Source of the DNA: Rhodoplanes azumiensis
GTDB taxonomy: Bacteria > Pseudomonadota > Alphaproteobacteria > Rhizobiales > Xanthobacteraceae
NCBI RefSeq assembly: GCF_042682915.1
Contig: NZ_JBHUIW010000003.1
Location: forward strand, 124,001 to 188,000
Reading direction: 5' to 3'
Length of the DNA: 64,000 bases
This document shows positions 9,095-17,588 of the stretch, piece after piece. Every line of letters begins with the position of its first letter. Position 1 is the stretch's first letter. Position numbers and translations under genes: made by a program. Below the pieces are notes generated by a model. It had not been told where the DNA came from. It made no database searches and saw only the letters and a list, made by a program, of their open reading frames with translations.

Positions 9095-9997
9095 TCACGC
9101 CTCGACGAACTCGCTCGCCCGATAGCCTTGCGCGTAGAGCAGCGCCGTGAGGTCGGCGTGGTCGATGCGGGCGTCGGCGGCGGCCGCCACGGCGGGCTTC
9201 GCATGATAGGCGACGCCGAGGCCGGCCTCGTCGATCATCGCGAGATCGTTCGCCCCGTCGCCGACCACCATGGTGTCGTGCTGGGCGAGCCGCAGCCTCT
9301 CGCGACGCTCGTGCAGGGCGGTGCGCTTCGCCTCGCGGCCGATCAGCGGCGGCAGCACGCGCCCGGTGAGGCGCTTGTCCGGGCCGATCTCCAGCACGTT
9401 GCCGACATGCTCGGCGAACCCGATCGTCGCGCCGACCCGCGCCGTGAACAGCGTGAAGCCGCCGGAGACGAGGCAGGTGTGGGCACCGTTCGCCGCCATG
9501 GTGCGCACCAGCGCGCGCGCCCCGGGATTGATGGTGATGCGGGTCTCGATCACCTCGTCGATGAAGGAGAGCGGCAGGCCGGCCAAGAGCGCGACGCGTT
9601 CGACCAGCGCCGGCTCGAAGGCGATCTCGCCGCGCATCGCCCGCTCGGTGATGGCCGCGATGTGGGCCTTGCGGCCGATCATGTCGGCGATCTCGTCGAT
9701 GCACTCCTGGCCGATCATGGTCGAGTCCATGTCGGCGAGCAGCAGCCGCTTGCGGCGGTCGGCGACCGGCTGGACGACGACATCGACCGGCCGCGGCGCC
9801 AGGATCTCGCGCAGCCGCGTCGCGAGCGCCCGCTCGTCGAGCGCGCCGCGCGGCGTGAACGGCAGGTCGACCGCGATGCCGGGGGCGAGCCAGTCGGGCA
9901 GCCCGGGTGACGGCAGCGCGGTGCGCGCCAGCGCCGCCGTGGCGGCGTCGAGGTCGGGCGCCGCAGGATCGACGATCAAGGTCGCGACGTGGGTCAT
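9095..9997 (-). CDS. serB: Phosphoserine phosphatase
   Basis: This 300-residue HAD-superfamily enzyme hydrolyses phosphoserine to serine, the last step of the phosphorylated serine pathway. The nucleophile motif LLADMDSTMI is at about 86-95 (D89, D91). VSGGFT is motif II, and VVGDGANDLAMI carries the metal-binding D247 and D251. Residues 1-80 are the weakly conserved ACT-like N-terminal part seen in many SerB proteins. The ATG at 9997 gives the usual family length. The gene follows the DUF1015 gene on the same strand, 17 bases apart, so the two may be cotranscribed. Confidence 0.95.
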   Translation of the reverse strand: MTHVATLIVDPAAPDLDAATAALARTALPSPGLPDWLAPGIAVDLPFTPRGALDERALATRLREILAPRPVDVVVQPVADRRKRLLLADMDSTMIGQECIDEIADMIGRKAHIAAITERAMRGEIAFEPALVERVALLAGLPLSFIDEVIETRITINPGARALVRTMAANGAHTCLVSGGFTLFTARVGATIGFAEHVGNVLEIGPDKRLTGRVLPPLIGREAKRTALHERRERLRLAQHDTMVVGDGANDLAMIDEAGLGVAYHAKPAVAAAADARIDHADLTALLYAQGYRASEFVEA

Positions 9998-10014
9998 GGA
10001 GAAAGCGGCCCGCC

Positions 10015-11271
10015 TCAATCCAGCACGTGGCTGACCATGCCGTCGGCGAGCTTGGGCTCGAACCAGGTCGACTTCGGCGGCATGATCTCGCCGGCGTCGG
10101 CGACCGCCATCAGATCCACCATCTGGGTCGGGTAGAGCGAGAATGCCGCGGCCGCGTCGCCGGCTTGCACGCGCCGCGCCAGCTCCTCGACCCCGCGGCC
10201 ACCGCCGACGAAGTCGATGCGCTTGTCGCGGCGCTGGTCGGTGATGCCGAACAGCGGCTCGATCGCGTTCTTGGTCAGCAGCGTGATCGGCAGGCGGCCG
10301 ACCGGGTCGTCGGCCGGCACCCGCTCGGGATGCAGGGCGAGCGCGTACCAGGTGCCGTCGACGAACAGGCCGAATTCGTGGCGCGCGGCGGGGCGCACCG
10401 GACCGTCGGAGAGCGTCACGTCGAAGCGTTCGCCGAGCGCGGCGAGCAGCTCGGCCGGCGACCGGCCGTTCAGATCCTTCATCAGCCGGTTGTAGTCGAG
10501 GATCGTCATCTGATGATCGGGGAACATCACGGCGAGGAACCGGCCGTGCGACCCCGCGCCGCTCGACGAACCCGCGCTGCCCGGCGCGGCGGGGCCGCCG
10601 CGCGCCGCGGCGACCCGCGAGGCCGCCGCCGAGCGGTGATGGCCGTCGGCGATGTAGAGGTTCGGCAGGGCGTCGATGGTGCGGGTGAGCTGGGCCACCG
10701 TCGCCGGGCCGGCGACCACCCACATCTCGTGGCGGACACCGTCGTCGGCCGTCACGTCGACGGCGCGCTCGGTCTGCGTGATCTGGGCGAGCAGCGCGTC
10801 GAGGCTCGCGCAATCCCGATAGGCGAGCATCACGGGCCCGGTCTGGGCGCCGACCGCCTCGATCTGGCGGACGCGATCGTCCTCCTTGGCCGGCGTGGTC
10901 AGCTCGTGCTTGCGGATGCGGTTGGTGTCGTAGTCGGCGACCGAGGCCGTGACGGCGAGGCCGGTCTGCACCCGGTCGCGCCAGGTCAGCCGGTAGACGT
11001 AATAGCCGGGCAGGTCGTCGCGAATCAGCACGCCCTCTTCGATCATCCGGTCGAGGTTCTCGCGCGCCTTGGCATAGACGGCCGGCGCATACGGGTCGAT
11101 GCCGGGATCGAGGTCGATCTCGGGCTTGGAGATGTGCAGGAAGCTCCACGGCTTGCCGGCGGCGCGGGTGCGGGCCTCGTCGCTCGACAGCACGTCGTAA
11201 GGCGGCGCCAGCACCTCGGCGGCGCGGCCCGGCGCGGGGCGAAGGGCACGGAAAGGCTGGACCAGGGGCAC
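10015..11271 (-). CDS. DUF1015 family protein
   Basis: This 418-residue cytoplasmic protein matches DUF1015 throughout: FRALRP near the start, APPYDV at about 22-27, and IADGHHR in the middle. Its biochemical role is unknown. In alphaproteobacteria the family often lies beside serine-pathway genes, and here it is directly upstream of serB. The start is a GTG with GGAGAG at good spacing. A short insertion rich in Ala, Gly and Ser follows the IADGHHR motif. Confidence 0.88.
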   Translation of the reverse strand: MPLVQPFRALRPAPGRAAEVLAPPYDVLSSDEARTRAAGKPWSFLHISKPEIDLDPGIDPYAPAVYAKARENLDRMIEEGVLIRDDLPGYYVYRLTWRDRVQTGLAVTASVADYDTNRIRKHELTTPAKEDDRVRQIEAVGAQTGPVMLAYRDCASLDALLAQITQTERAVDVTADDGVRHEMWVVAGPATVAQLTRTIDALPNLYIADGHHRSAAASRVAAARGGPAAPGSAGSSSGAGSHGRFLAVMFPDHQMTILDYNRLMKDLNGRSPAELLAALGERFDVTLSDGPVRPAARHEFGLFVDGTWYALALHPERVPADDPVGRLPITLLTKNAIEPLFGITDQRRDKRIDFVGGGRGVEELARRVQAGDAAAAFSLYPTQMVDLMAVADAGEIMPPKSTWFEPKLADGMVSHVLD

Positions 11272-11350
11272 GGGAACTCTCCGACGGGGGTCGATTTTTT
11301 CGGCCCCGGTTTAGCACCTCGGGCGCCCGGGGGAAGGGCGGAATTCTTCG

Positions 11351-11470
11351 TCCCGCTCCCCGCGCGGACGAGCGTGCCCGCGCGGAGCGGGGGCGGGTGA
11401 GCGGGCCGCGCGCTCGATGACCGAGCCGACGTCGCCCCCCATCTCGGCCCTCTCCCCGCCGGAGAGAGTG
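11351..11470. repeat. Degenerate family A palindrome in the gap before the VOC gene
   Basis: The 327-bp gap between the divergent DUF1015 and VOC genes holds a worn copy of the family A element. It has CCCGCTCCCCGCGCGG/CCGCGCGGAGCGGG arms, a GGGTGAGCGGG edge, and CCCTCTCCCCGCCGGAGAGAG at the far end. Nothing else is recognisable in the gap. Confidence 0.55.
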
Positions 11471-11598
11471 AACCGCGCCGCATACGTCTCCAGTCCCGAC
11501 CGATTCTCCCGAGCGTGACGCGACACGCCGGCCGCCGTAATGTGGCGGCCCGACGGGTCTCCCCCCGCGTCTCCCATATCGTCTCCCCGGAGCATCCC

Positions 11599-11994
11599 AT
11601 GGCCGCCATCACGTTCGACCACGTCCACCTGCGCACCGTTGATCCCGAGGCGATGGCGCAGTGGTTCGAGCGGGTGCTCGGCGCTGAGGTGCTGCGCAGC
11701 GTCGAGCAGGGCAAGCCGCGCATCGACCTGAAGCTCGGTGGCATGAAGATCTTCGTCGCGCCGGTGACGGAGGGCGACGGCGTCGCCCCGCCGCCCGCCC
11801 TGCCGTGCCGTGGGCTCGATCATTTCGGCCTGTTCGTCGAGGGGCTCGACGCCGTCGCGGCCGCGCTGAAGCAGAAGGGCGTCGTGTTTACCAAGGAGCC
11901 GCACTCGCCGCGCCCCGGCATCCGCCTCTGCTTCATCCAGGGGCCCGAGAACATCTCCATCGAGCTCCTGGAGCGCAGCCCGGTCCGAGCCTGA
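11599..11994 (+). CDS. VOC (glyoxalase/bleomycin resistance) superfamily protein
   Basis: This 131-residue single-module VOC protein opens with FDHVHLRT. It then has GLDHFGLFV in the middle and ISIELLER near the end. The two histidines and the glutamate are the usual metal-ligand positions. The reaction cannot be assigned; candidates are glyoxalase, dioxygenase or a lactoylglutathione lyase-like activity. The reading frame is open 28 codons further upstream, but the internal ATG gives the standard N-terminus. Confidence 0.82.
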   Translation: MAAITFDHVHLRTVDPEAMAQWFERVLGAEVLRSVEQGKPRIDLKLGGMKIFVAPVTEGDGVAPPPALPCRGLDHFGLFVEGLDAVAAALKQKGVVFTKEPHSPRPGIRLCFIQGPENISIELLERSPVRA

Positions 11995-12011
11995 CCACCC
12001 GACCGCGGCCG

Positions 12012-12488
12012 TCAGCACACCATGTCGCCGGCGGCGAGGCGCTTGCGCACGGCCTCGTCGAACGGCACCGCGGTGCCGCTCCCGGGGCAGATCAGCACGA
12101 CCGAGTCGGGCGGCGCGAGGCACGCCATCGCGCGAGCGACGAAGCGTCTGGCGTCGTCGGCGCCCGCCCAGGTGTGGACGAGCTCGACCGACATCCAGCT
12201 CGTCTGCGCGCAGGCGAGCTGCCGCAGCGCCGGATCGGGGATGCGGCCGGGCAGCTTCGACTGGTCCGAATAGGGAAACGGCACGCTGTGGAGCATGAAG
12301 AAGCCGGAGGCTCCCGGCACCAGTGACTTGACGATCGCATCCATGTGGAGCTGCGGCCCCTCGGTGACGAAGCTGCCGTCGTCGCCCGTGGACAGGAAGT
12401 GGCGCGGATAGATCGTCTTGAACTCGGCCCGCACGCTCTCGGCCGAGAGCGGCACGTGAGATTTCGAGAGCGCCACCAGCATCACCAT
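12012..12488 (-). CDS. Conserved hypothetical protein, 158 residues
   Basis: I do not recognise a family. The protein is soluble and has a mixed alpha/beta pattern. It contains WMSVELVHTWAG and VVLICPGSGTAVPFDE, and it ends in Cys. It has no signal peptide or membrane segment. The gene begins 31 bases after the lipoprotein gene on the same strand, so the two probably form an operon. Codon use matches its neighbours, which supports a real gene. Confidence 0.6.
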   Translation of the reverse strand: MVMLVALSKSHVPLSAESVRAEFKTIYPRHFLSTGDDGSFVTEGPQLHMDAIVKSLVPGASGFFMLHSVPFPYSDQSKLPGRIPDPALRQLACAQTSWMSVELVHTWAGADDARRFVARAMACLAPPDSVVLICPGSGTAVPFDEAVRKRLAAGDMVC

Positions 12489-12519
12489 CGCGCGGCCCGC
12501 CTCTCGGCCCCTGCCCCCA

Positions 12520-13134
12520 TCACCCCGATCCCGGTCGGCGGTCGTTGGGGGCGGCCTTCCGTCGGGCGGGCTCGGGTTGCGTCCCGGGCTCGGCCAGCGG
12601 ACAGGCCGCGAGCACCGGAGCGATCGCCGCCGATGCCCCGACGACGCGGAACTCCGCGACCGTGCGTCCGGCGAACAGCGAGGCGGTCCGCACGATCAGC
12701 AGGCTGCCGCGCGACACGTCCTCGATGAACTTCGCCACGGTCGTCGGATCGTCGATCACCACGGTGCGGTGGTCCTGCAGGAAGGTCGCCTCGACCTCGT
12801 CGCCGGGGCGGTCGTCGACCCGATAGGCGAAGGTCGAGTTCCGATCCGCGCCGACTCGCAGGTCGAAGGAGAACCGTACCACCGGGCGGGCTTCGAAGCA
12901 GGTCACCTGGAGCAGCGCGTCGCGAATATCGGCTGTCTTGTTGTTGGTGGATGTGGTGACGACCGTGGCGCTCGGGGCGGGCTTGCCGGTGATCCGGTCG
13001 ATGCGATGCTCGATGCGCCAACTGCCCACGGACTCGCTCGGCCGATCCTGCACGTAGGATCGATCCTGCACGATGCAGCCCGCCGCTGTGCCGGCCAGCA
13101 CGGCCGTCAGCCATGGTGTGAGCCTGCTCCCCAC
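12520..13134 (-). CDS. Putative lipoprotein of unknown function
   Basis: This 204-residue protein starts with a short hydrophobic leader ending AGTAAGC, a lipobox with C20 as the probable lipidated cysteine, so it should be anchored in the periplasm. The body has FAYRVDDRPGDE, then a beta-rich stretch ending in a Cys (VLAACPL). The pattern is reminiscent of VasI/TagO-like and similar alphaproteobacterial secreted proteins; this is a weak resemblance. The start is a GTG with AGGAG at the right distance. A similar layout occurs in the protein at 36633-37142. Confidence 0.65.
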   Translation of the reverse strand: MGSRLTPWLTAVLAGTAAGCIVQDRSYVQDRPSESVGSWRIEHRIDRITGKPAPSATVVTTSTNNKTADIRDALLQVTCFEARPVVRFSFDLRVGADRNSTFAYRVDDRPGDEVEATFLQDHRTVVIDDPTTVAKFIEDVSRGSLLIVRTASLFAGRTVAEFRVVGASAAIAPVLAACPLAEPGTQPEPARRKAAPNDRRPGSG

Positions 13135-13290
13135 GGGCGCTCCTGACGCCGCCCCGAACTATAGCTCTTTGGTACTATAATCTGATGCTGCAATCAATCG
13201 TTGTGTGGTTTCATGTTACGGCGGTCGGGCATGCCGCGCGCCTTCTGTCGTGCCTCTCGCGGCTGGTCCTCCGGTCGTCCGACCGGGGTC

Positions 13291-13316
13291 GGAACCGGGT
13301 GCCGCCCGGGCTCGTT
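13291..13316 (+). promoter_or_regulatory. EcfG-type general stress promoter
   Basis: GGAAC (13291-13295), exactly 17 bases, then CGTT (13313-13316) matches the alphaproteobacterial EcfG sigma consensus GGAAC-N16/17-CGTT. The predicted start of transcription lies just before the ribosome site GGAGGAG (13328-13334) of the DUF1328 gene. That gives a short leader of about 18-20 bases. Confidence 0.6.
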
Positions 13317-13341
13317 CATGCCGAGCCGGAGGAGACGCTCG

Positions 13342-13560
13342 ATGCTGAAATACGCCGTCGTGTTGCTGGTCGTGTCGCTGATCGCCGGGGCGATCGGGCT
13401 GACGATCGTGTCGCGGATCGCCGCGCGCGTGTCGCTGGTGCTGTTCGGGCTGCTCTTTCTCGGCTTCCTGGCGCTGCTCGGCTTCGCCTATCTGCTCGGC
13501 GAGGCGTTCGAGGCCGGCCGCGCGGCGGCTCCTCTCGTCGCCGCCGTGACGACCGCCTGA
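13342..13560 (+). CDS. DUF1328 small membrane protein
   Basis: This 72-residue protein starts MLKYAVVLLVVSLIAGAIG and has a second hydrophobic segment (VLFGLLFLGFLALLGFAYLL). That is the two-helix layout of the DUF1328/YtjA family, small inner-membrane proteins of unknown role. A strong ribosome site, GGAGGAG, lies 7 bases before the ATG, and an EcfG-like promoter lies just upstream. Stress induction is therefore likely. The C-terminal ~15 residues are longer than usual. The flavoprotein gene starts 13 bases downstream. Confidence 0.8.
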   Translation: MLKYAVVLLVVSLIAGAIGLTIVSRIAARVSLVLFGLLFLGFLALLGFAYLLGEAFEAGRAAAPLVAAVTTA

Positions 13561-13573
13561 CCGGCTTGCGTCG

Positions 13574-14599
13574 ATGTCCGGCGTCGTCGTATCGCTGCCG
13601 GCCATGCGCGAGATCGAGACCATCGTGGTCGGCGGCGGGCCGGCCGGCAGCACCTGCGCCCGTCGCCTGCGCCGGCACGGCCGCGACGTCGTCGTGCTCG
13701 ACAAGGCGACCTTTCCCCGCCTCAAGCTGTGCGCCGGCTGGATCACCGAAAAAGTCCTGCGCGACCTCGAGATCGCGCCCGGCGACTATCCCCATCCGAT
13801 GCTGCCGCTCGACATCCGCTCGCATCTGCGCGGCGTGCCGTTCGCCCTGCGCTGGTTCCCGACGCCGGGGAAGAACTACTCGATCCGCCGCATCGAGTTC
13901 GACGCCTGGCTGCTCGCCCGCTCCGGCGCCGAGGTGATCCGGCACGACGTGCGGTCGATCCGGCGCGAGGACGACCGCTGGATCGTCGACGACGCCTATG
14001 CGTGCCGTTGGCTGATCGGCGCCGGCGGGACGATGTGCCCGGTGCGGCGCGCCGTGTTCCCGGGCCAGCGGTCGAAGTCGCGCCAGATCGTCACGCTGGA
14101 GAAGGAGTTTTTCCATCCGGCCCGCGAGGACATCTGCCGGCTCTACTTCAAGCGCGGCCTCGTCGGCTACGCCTGGGTGGTGCCGAAGGGCGACGGCCAC
14201 GTGAACATCGGTCTCGGCGCCAAGGCGAAGCATCTGCGCAAGAGCGGCACTGACATCCACGCCCATTTCCGTGCCTTCCTGGACGACTTGATCGCCGAAG
14301 GCCGGCTCGACGCGGCGACCGCGGCGGGCCTGAACGAGACCGGGCATCCCTATTACCTGTTCACCCGCGACGGCGCCGTGCGGGCCGACCATTGCCTGCT
14401 GATCGGCGACTCGGCCGGCCTCGCCACCATGGATCTCGGCGAGGGGATCGGCCCGGCGGTCGAGAGCGGCCTGATGGCGGCCGACGAGATCGTTGGGCAG
14501 GGCACCTGGGACAAGGGGAAGGTGACGCTGTTCTCGCTCGCAGGCCTTGCGCAGCGCCTGATGCGGGCCGCCAACCGCCGGCATCTTCCGGCGGCGTGA
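13574..14599 (+). CDS. Geranylgeranyl reductase-like FAD-dependent oxidoreductase
   Basis: This 341-residue flavoprotein has an N-terminal Rossmann motif VVGGGPAGSTCARRL at about 18-32. It then has LKLCAGWITEKVL and, near the C-terminus, LLIGDSAGLATMDLGEGIG, the second FAD-binding motif of the GGR/p-hydroxybenzoate hydroxylase fold. Members reduce isoprenoid chains or hydroxylate aromatics; the substrate here is unknown. An alternative ATG at 13604 (MREIETI) would remove ten residues, and neither start has a clear ribosome site. It is probably cotranscribed with the DUF1328 gene. Confidence 0.82.
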   Translation: MSGVVVSLPAMREIETIVVGGGPAGSTCARRLRRHGRDVVVLDKATFPRLKLCAGWITEKVLRDLEIAPGDYPHPMLPLDIRSHLRGVPFALRWFPTPGKNYSIRRIEFDAWLLARSGAEVIRHDVRSIRREDDRWIVDDAYACRWLIGAGGTMCPVRRAVFPGQRSKSRQIVTLEKEFFHPAREDICRLYFKRGLVGYAWVVPKGDGHVNIGLGAKAKHLRKSGTDIHAHFRAFLDDLIAEGRLDAATAAGLNETGHPYYLFTRDGAVRADHCLLIGDSAGLATMDLGEGIGPAVESGLMAADEIVGQGTWDKGKVTLFSLAGLAQRLMRAANRRHLPAA

Positions 14600-14621
14600 T
14601 CAGGTGACAGGACGGTCGTGA

Positions 14622-15158
14622 TCAGGTGTGCGGCGGGACGCCGATCGAAAAACCCTGGTTGATCGCCGCGAACATCTGATAGAAGCCGGACAGGACGACG
14701 AGCTCGACCAGCCCCTCGCGGCCGAACCGCTCGACCACACGCGCCTGCAGGGCGTCCGGCACCGCCTGCCAGGCGAGCGTGCGGCTCAGCACCGCGTGCA
14801 GGAGATCGTAGGGCTCGGGCAGGGCGCTCGCGTCGCCGGCGCCGACCGCGGTGATCACCGCCTCGGGCAGGCCGGCGGCGCGGGCGTGCGCCACATGGTC
14901 CTGCCATTCGAAGGCGGCGCCCGTCGCCTTGGCGACCGACAGCACAACGAACTGATAGGCTTGGCGCGGCAGCACACCCTCGAACTTCAGGAAGTAGCCG
15001 AGCGCCTCGATCCGACGCGCCAGCTCCGGATGGTTGAGGAGCGCCATGTAGGGGCCGCCGAAATGCTCGCCCTGCGCGTTCCGGCGTGCCGCCATCTCGT
15101 CGTGGAGCGCCTTGGCGGCGGGCGGCAGCGCGTCCGGGTCCATGATCAGCACGGTCAT
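14622..15158 (-). CDS. Carboxymuconolactone decarboxylase-like (AhpD fold) protein
   Basis: This 178-residue all-alpha protein of the CMD family contains FEWQDHVAHARAAG, the E-x3-H motif of the fold. There is no cysteine in the protein, so it lacks the CxxC of AhpD peroxidases and fits the decarboxylase-like branch. It starts 8 bases after the ThDP-enzyme stop codon, so the two are translationally close and probably act in one pathway. The substrate is unknown. Confidence 0.82.
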   Translation of the reverse strand: MTVLIMDPDALPPAAKALHDEMAARRNAQGEHFGGPYMALLNHPELARRIEALGYFLKFEGVLPRQAYQFVVLSVAKATGAAFEWQDHVAHARAAGLPEAVITAVGAGDASALPEPYDLLHAVLSRTLAWQAVPDALQARVVERFGREGLVELVVLSGFYQMFAAINQGFSIGVPPHT

Positions 15159-15166
15159 CGCGTCCC

Positions 15167-16894
15167 TCACTCGTGATAAGACCACGCCGCGACGCCGGCG
15201 GCGAAATCGTAGACCGGCGTCGGGCAGGCCTTGTCGGTCTTGACGTCGACGACCGCCGTGGTGCCGCAGGCGAGCGCCTGCGCGAACGTCTCGTCGAGCC
15301 GGGCCGGATCCGTGACCGTGAAGCCGCTGGCACCGAGCGCGCGGGCGAAGCCGGCCCAGTCGTGGTCGGGCAGCGAGGTCAGCGCCGCCGGCACCGGGCC
15401 TTCGGTGTGGGCGCGCAGCCAGACATTGCCGAGCGCGGCGTTGTTGAGCACGACATAGACGATCGGCATGCGGTGGCGCGCCGCCGTCTGCACCTCGATG
15501 CCGTGCATGTGCATGCAGCCGTCGCCGGTGACGACCGCGACGCGGCGGTCGGGCCGCGCGCACTGGACGCCGACCGCCGCCGGGATCGCCCAGCCCATCG
15601 GCCCGAGATTGGTGGCCGACACGTAGGTGCCGGGCTCGTAGGCCGTCCAGTGGTGGCCCATGAAGGCGCGGTGTGCGCCGGAATCGACCAGCACGATGCC
15701 GTCGCGGGGAAACGCGCGCCGCAGCGCCGTCACGGCGGTCGCCGGATGGATGGGGGCACCGGGCCGCGCGCAGGTGTCGGTGTCGTAGAAGCGCGGGGCC
15801 GCCTTGATCGTGTCGAGCCACGACCGCCGGGCGGCGCGACCGGCGTCCGCTGCCGCGCCGTCGTCGAGACGATTCCTCATCAGATCCAGGAAGGCGCGGG
15901 CGCTGCCCGGCACCGCATGCGTCACCTCGCAATGCGCGGTCAGCTCGTCCATGTCGGTGTTGACGTGGATGGCGGCGGCCTTGCTGCGGGCGCGCAGCGT
16001 CCAGTGCATGGTGTCGCGCTCGTTCAGGCCGGAGCCGAGCACGAGCAGCAGATCGAGATTTTCCGCGAACACGGCCGCGGTGGCGTGCCGCGTGCCGGCA
16101 TAGCCGAACACGCCGAGCGACAGCGGATGATCCTCCGGAAAGACGTCCTTGGCGCGTAGCGTGGTGGCGACCGGGATGGCCCAGCGCTCGGCGACCTCCT
16201 TCAGCAGCGCCGCCGAGGCCGGATCGGCGACGCCGGCGCCGGCCAGGATCATCGCGCGGCGCGTCCGGCCGCCGGTGAGCGCCACCGTCAACGCGGCGAG
16301 TGCCGCTTCGGCCTGCGGCAGGCCGAGCGGCGCGAGGTCGGCGAAATAGGGGGACACCGGCGCATAGGCCGCGTCGACGTCGCCGGTCAGCACGTCGCGC
16401 GACAGCGACAGATGCACGGGTCCGCGCGGCCGCGCCAGCATCGTCGTCAGGCCGTGTCGCAGCCAGTGGTTCAGGCCGGCCGCGTCCGTGACGGTCGCCG
16501 ACAGGCGGGTCAGCGGCCGCATCAGCGCGGTGTCGTCGAGGGTCGCTTGGCTGGCGTCCTGGAACGCGCCGAGCCCCTCCATGGCACGGGCGACCTCGCC
16601 GCTCAGCACCAGCACGGGCGACGAGTCGGTCCGCGCCGCCGCGACCGCGGTCGCCATGTTGGCGAGGCCGGGACCGCCGATGCCGACGACGGCCCCGAAG
16701 CGCCCGCTCGCCCGCGCGTAGCCGTCCGCCATGTAGGCGGCGCCGCCCTCGTGGGCGGCGACGATCGGGGTGAGGGCGGTCTGCCGGCCGATCGCCGGCA
16801 GCAAGGGGTCGATCAGGCCGCCCGGCACCATGAACAGATGGTCGAGCCCCTCGGCGGCGAGCGCCGCCAGGATGAAGTCCGTCCCCTTCGCCAT
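15167..16894 (-). CDS. Thiamine diphosphate-dependent enzyme, acetolactate synthase-like
   Basis: This 575-residue enzyme has the three-domain layout of the ThDP decarboxylase/acetolactate synthase superfamily. E49 in VAAHEGGAAYMADGYAR is the cofactor-activating glutamate. The ThDP motif runs from GDG (457-459) to NN (484-485). The active-site surroundings do not match IlvB, glyoxylate carboligase or benzoylformate decarboxylase clearly enough to name it. It likely decarboxylates a 2-keto acid or cleaves a diketone. AGGAGG precedes the ATG at 16894. It is third in a minus-strand operon, after the PAP2 and oxidoreductase genes and before the CMD-like gene. Confidence 0.85.
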   Translation of the reverse strand: MAKGTDFILAALAAEGLDHLFMVPGGLIDPLLPAIGRQTALTPIVAAHEGGAAYMADGYARASGRFGAVVGIGGPGLANMATAVAAARTDSSPVLVLSGEVARAMEGLGAFQDASQATLDDTALMRPLTRLSATVTDAAGLNHWLRHGLTTMLARPRGPVHLSLSRDVLTGDVDAAYAPVSPYFADLAPLGLPQAEAALAALTVALTGGRTRRAMILAGAGVADPASAALLKEVAERWAIPVATTLRAKDVFPEDHPLSLGVFGYAGTRHATAAVFAENLDLLLVLGSGLNERDTMHWTLRARSKAAAIHVNTDMDELTAHCEVTHAVPGSARAFLDLMRNRLDDGAAADAGRAARRSWLDTIKAAPRFYDTDTCARPGAPIHPATAVTALRRAFPRDGIVLVDSGAHRAFMGHHWTAYEPGTYVSATNLGPMGWAIPAAVGVQCARPDRRVAVVTGDGCMHMHGIEVQTAARHRMPIVYVVLNNAALGNVWLRAHTEGPVPAALTSLPDHDWAGFARALGASGFTVTDPARLDETFAQALACGTTAVVDVKTDKACPTPVYDFAAGVAAWSYHE

Positions 16895-16974
16895 GCCGGC
16901 CTCCTGTCGGCGGACCGGCTCGCGCCGGCCGTATGTGATGTCGGGTCGGCGCGACGGCGCGCGTCGAGGTGCCG

Positions 16975-17565
16975 TCACCAGGCGCGCAGCCGCGCCGACA
17001 GGCGAGCCGCGAAAGCGTCGGCGCGGGCCTGATCGGGGCGCTCGGCGCCGTAGAGCGACATCATCTCGAACCGGCATCCTGGCGCGCAACCGCCGACGAT
17101 GGCGGTCTTCAGCACGCGCCGTACCGGGCGCCGCATCACCACGAGGTCGACCCACCAGGGCGAGCCGAGCGTCGTCACGGCGAGCATGTGGCGGAGGCCG
17201 GCGAGATGCGGCCGGATCGGGCCGTAGTCCGGCGTGTGCGTGAAGGCGACGCCGGGCGCCCACACCCGGTCGAACCAGCCCTTCAGCGCGGCCGGAAAGC
17301 CGAACCACCAGGTCGGGAACACCAGCACCACGGCCTCGGCGGCGACGAGCGCGTCGATCTCGGCGGCGACCTCGCTGCGGTCGTAGGCGCCCGTGTAGAA
17401 ACTCGCCCGCTCGGCCTCGGTGAGGGCCGGCGGAAAGGGCGGGCGGTGGAGATCCCGCACCGTGACGGCGTGGCCCTGTCGGGTCAGCGTCTCGACCGCC
17501 GTGCGGGCGAAGGCGGCGCACAGGCTCGTCTCCAGTGGATGGGCGACGACGACCAGGCAGTTCAC
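16975..17565 (-). CDS. NAD(P)H dehydrogenase (quinone)-like flavodoxin-fold oxidoreductase
   Basis: This 196-residue member of the NQO/KefF family starts NCLVVVAHPLETSL, a flavin-binding loop. It contains VLVFPTWWFGFPAALKGWFD, the family signature, so it probably binds FMN or FAD and reduces quinones or similar compounds with NAD(P)H. The start is a GTG at 17565, supported by GGAGGGGG just upstream. The gene begins 23 bases after the PAP2 gene, indicating an operon. Confidence 0.85.
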   Translation of the reverse strand: MNCLVVVAHPLETSLCAAFARTAVETLTRQGHAVTVRDLHRPPFPPALTEAERASFYTGAYDRSEVAAEIDALVAAEAVVLVFPTWWFGFPAALKGWFDRVWAPGVAFTHTPDYGPIRPHLAGLRHMLAVTTLGSPWWVDLVVMRRPVRRVLKTAIVGGCAPGCRFEMMSLYGAERPDQARADAFAARLSARLRAW

Positions 17566-17588
17566 GACGTCGCCCCCCTCCGGCTTCC

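Noticed and set aside
9998..11317. N-terminal 440 codons of the open frame that ends in serB
   Set aside because: They overlap the well-supported DUF1015 gene in another frame; serB has its own ATG at 9997.
13153..13181. Sigma70 promoter around TATAAT at 13176 for the DUF1328 gene
   Set aside because: No TTGACA-like box at 16-18 bases upstream; the EcfG-like site is better placed, although ACTATA direct repeats remain unexplained.
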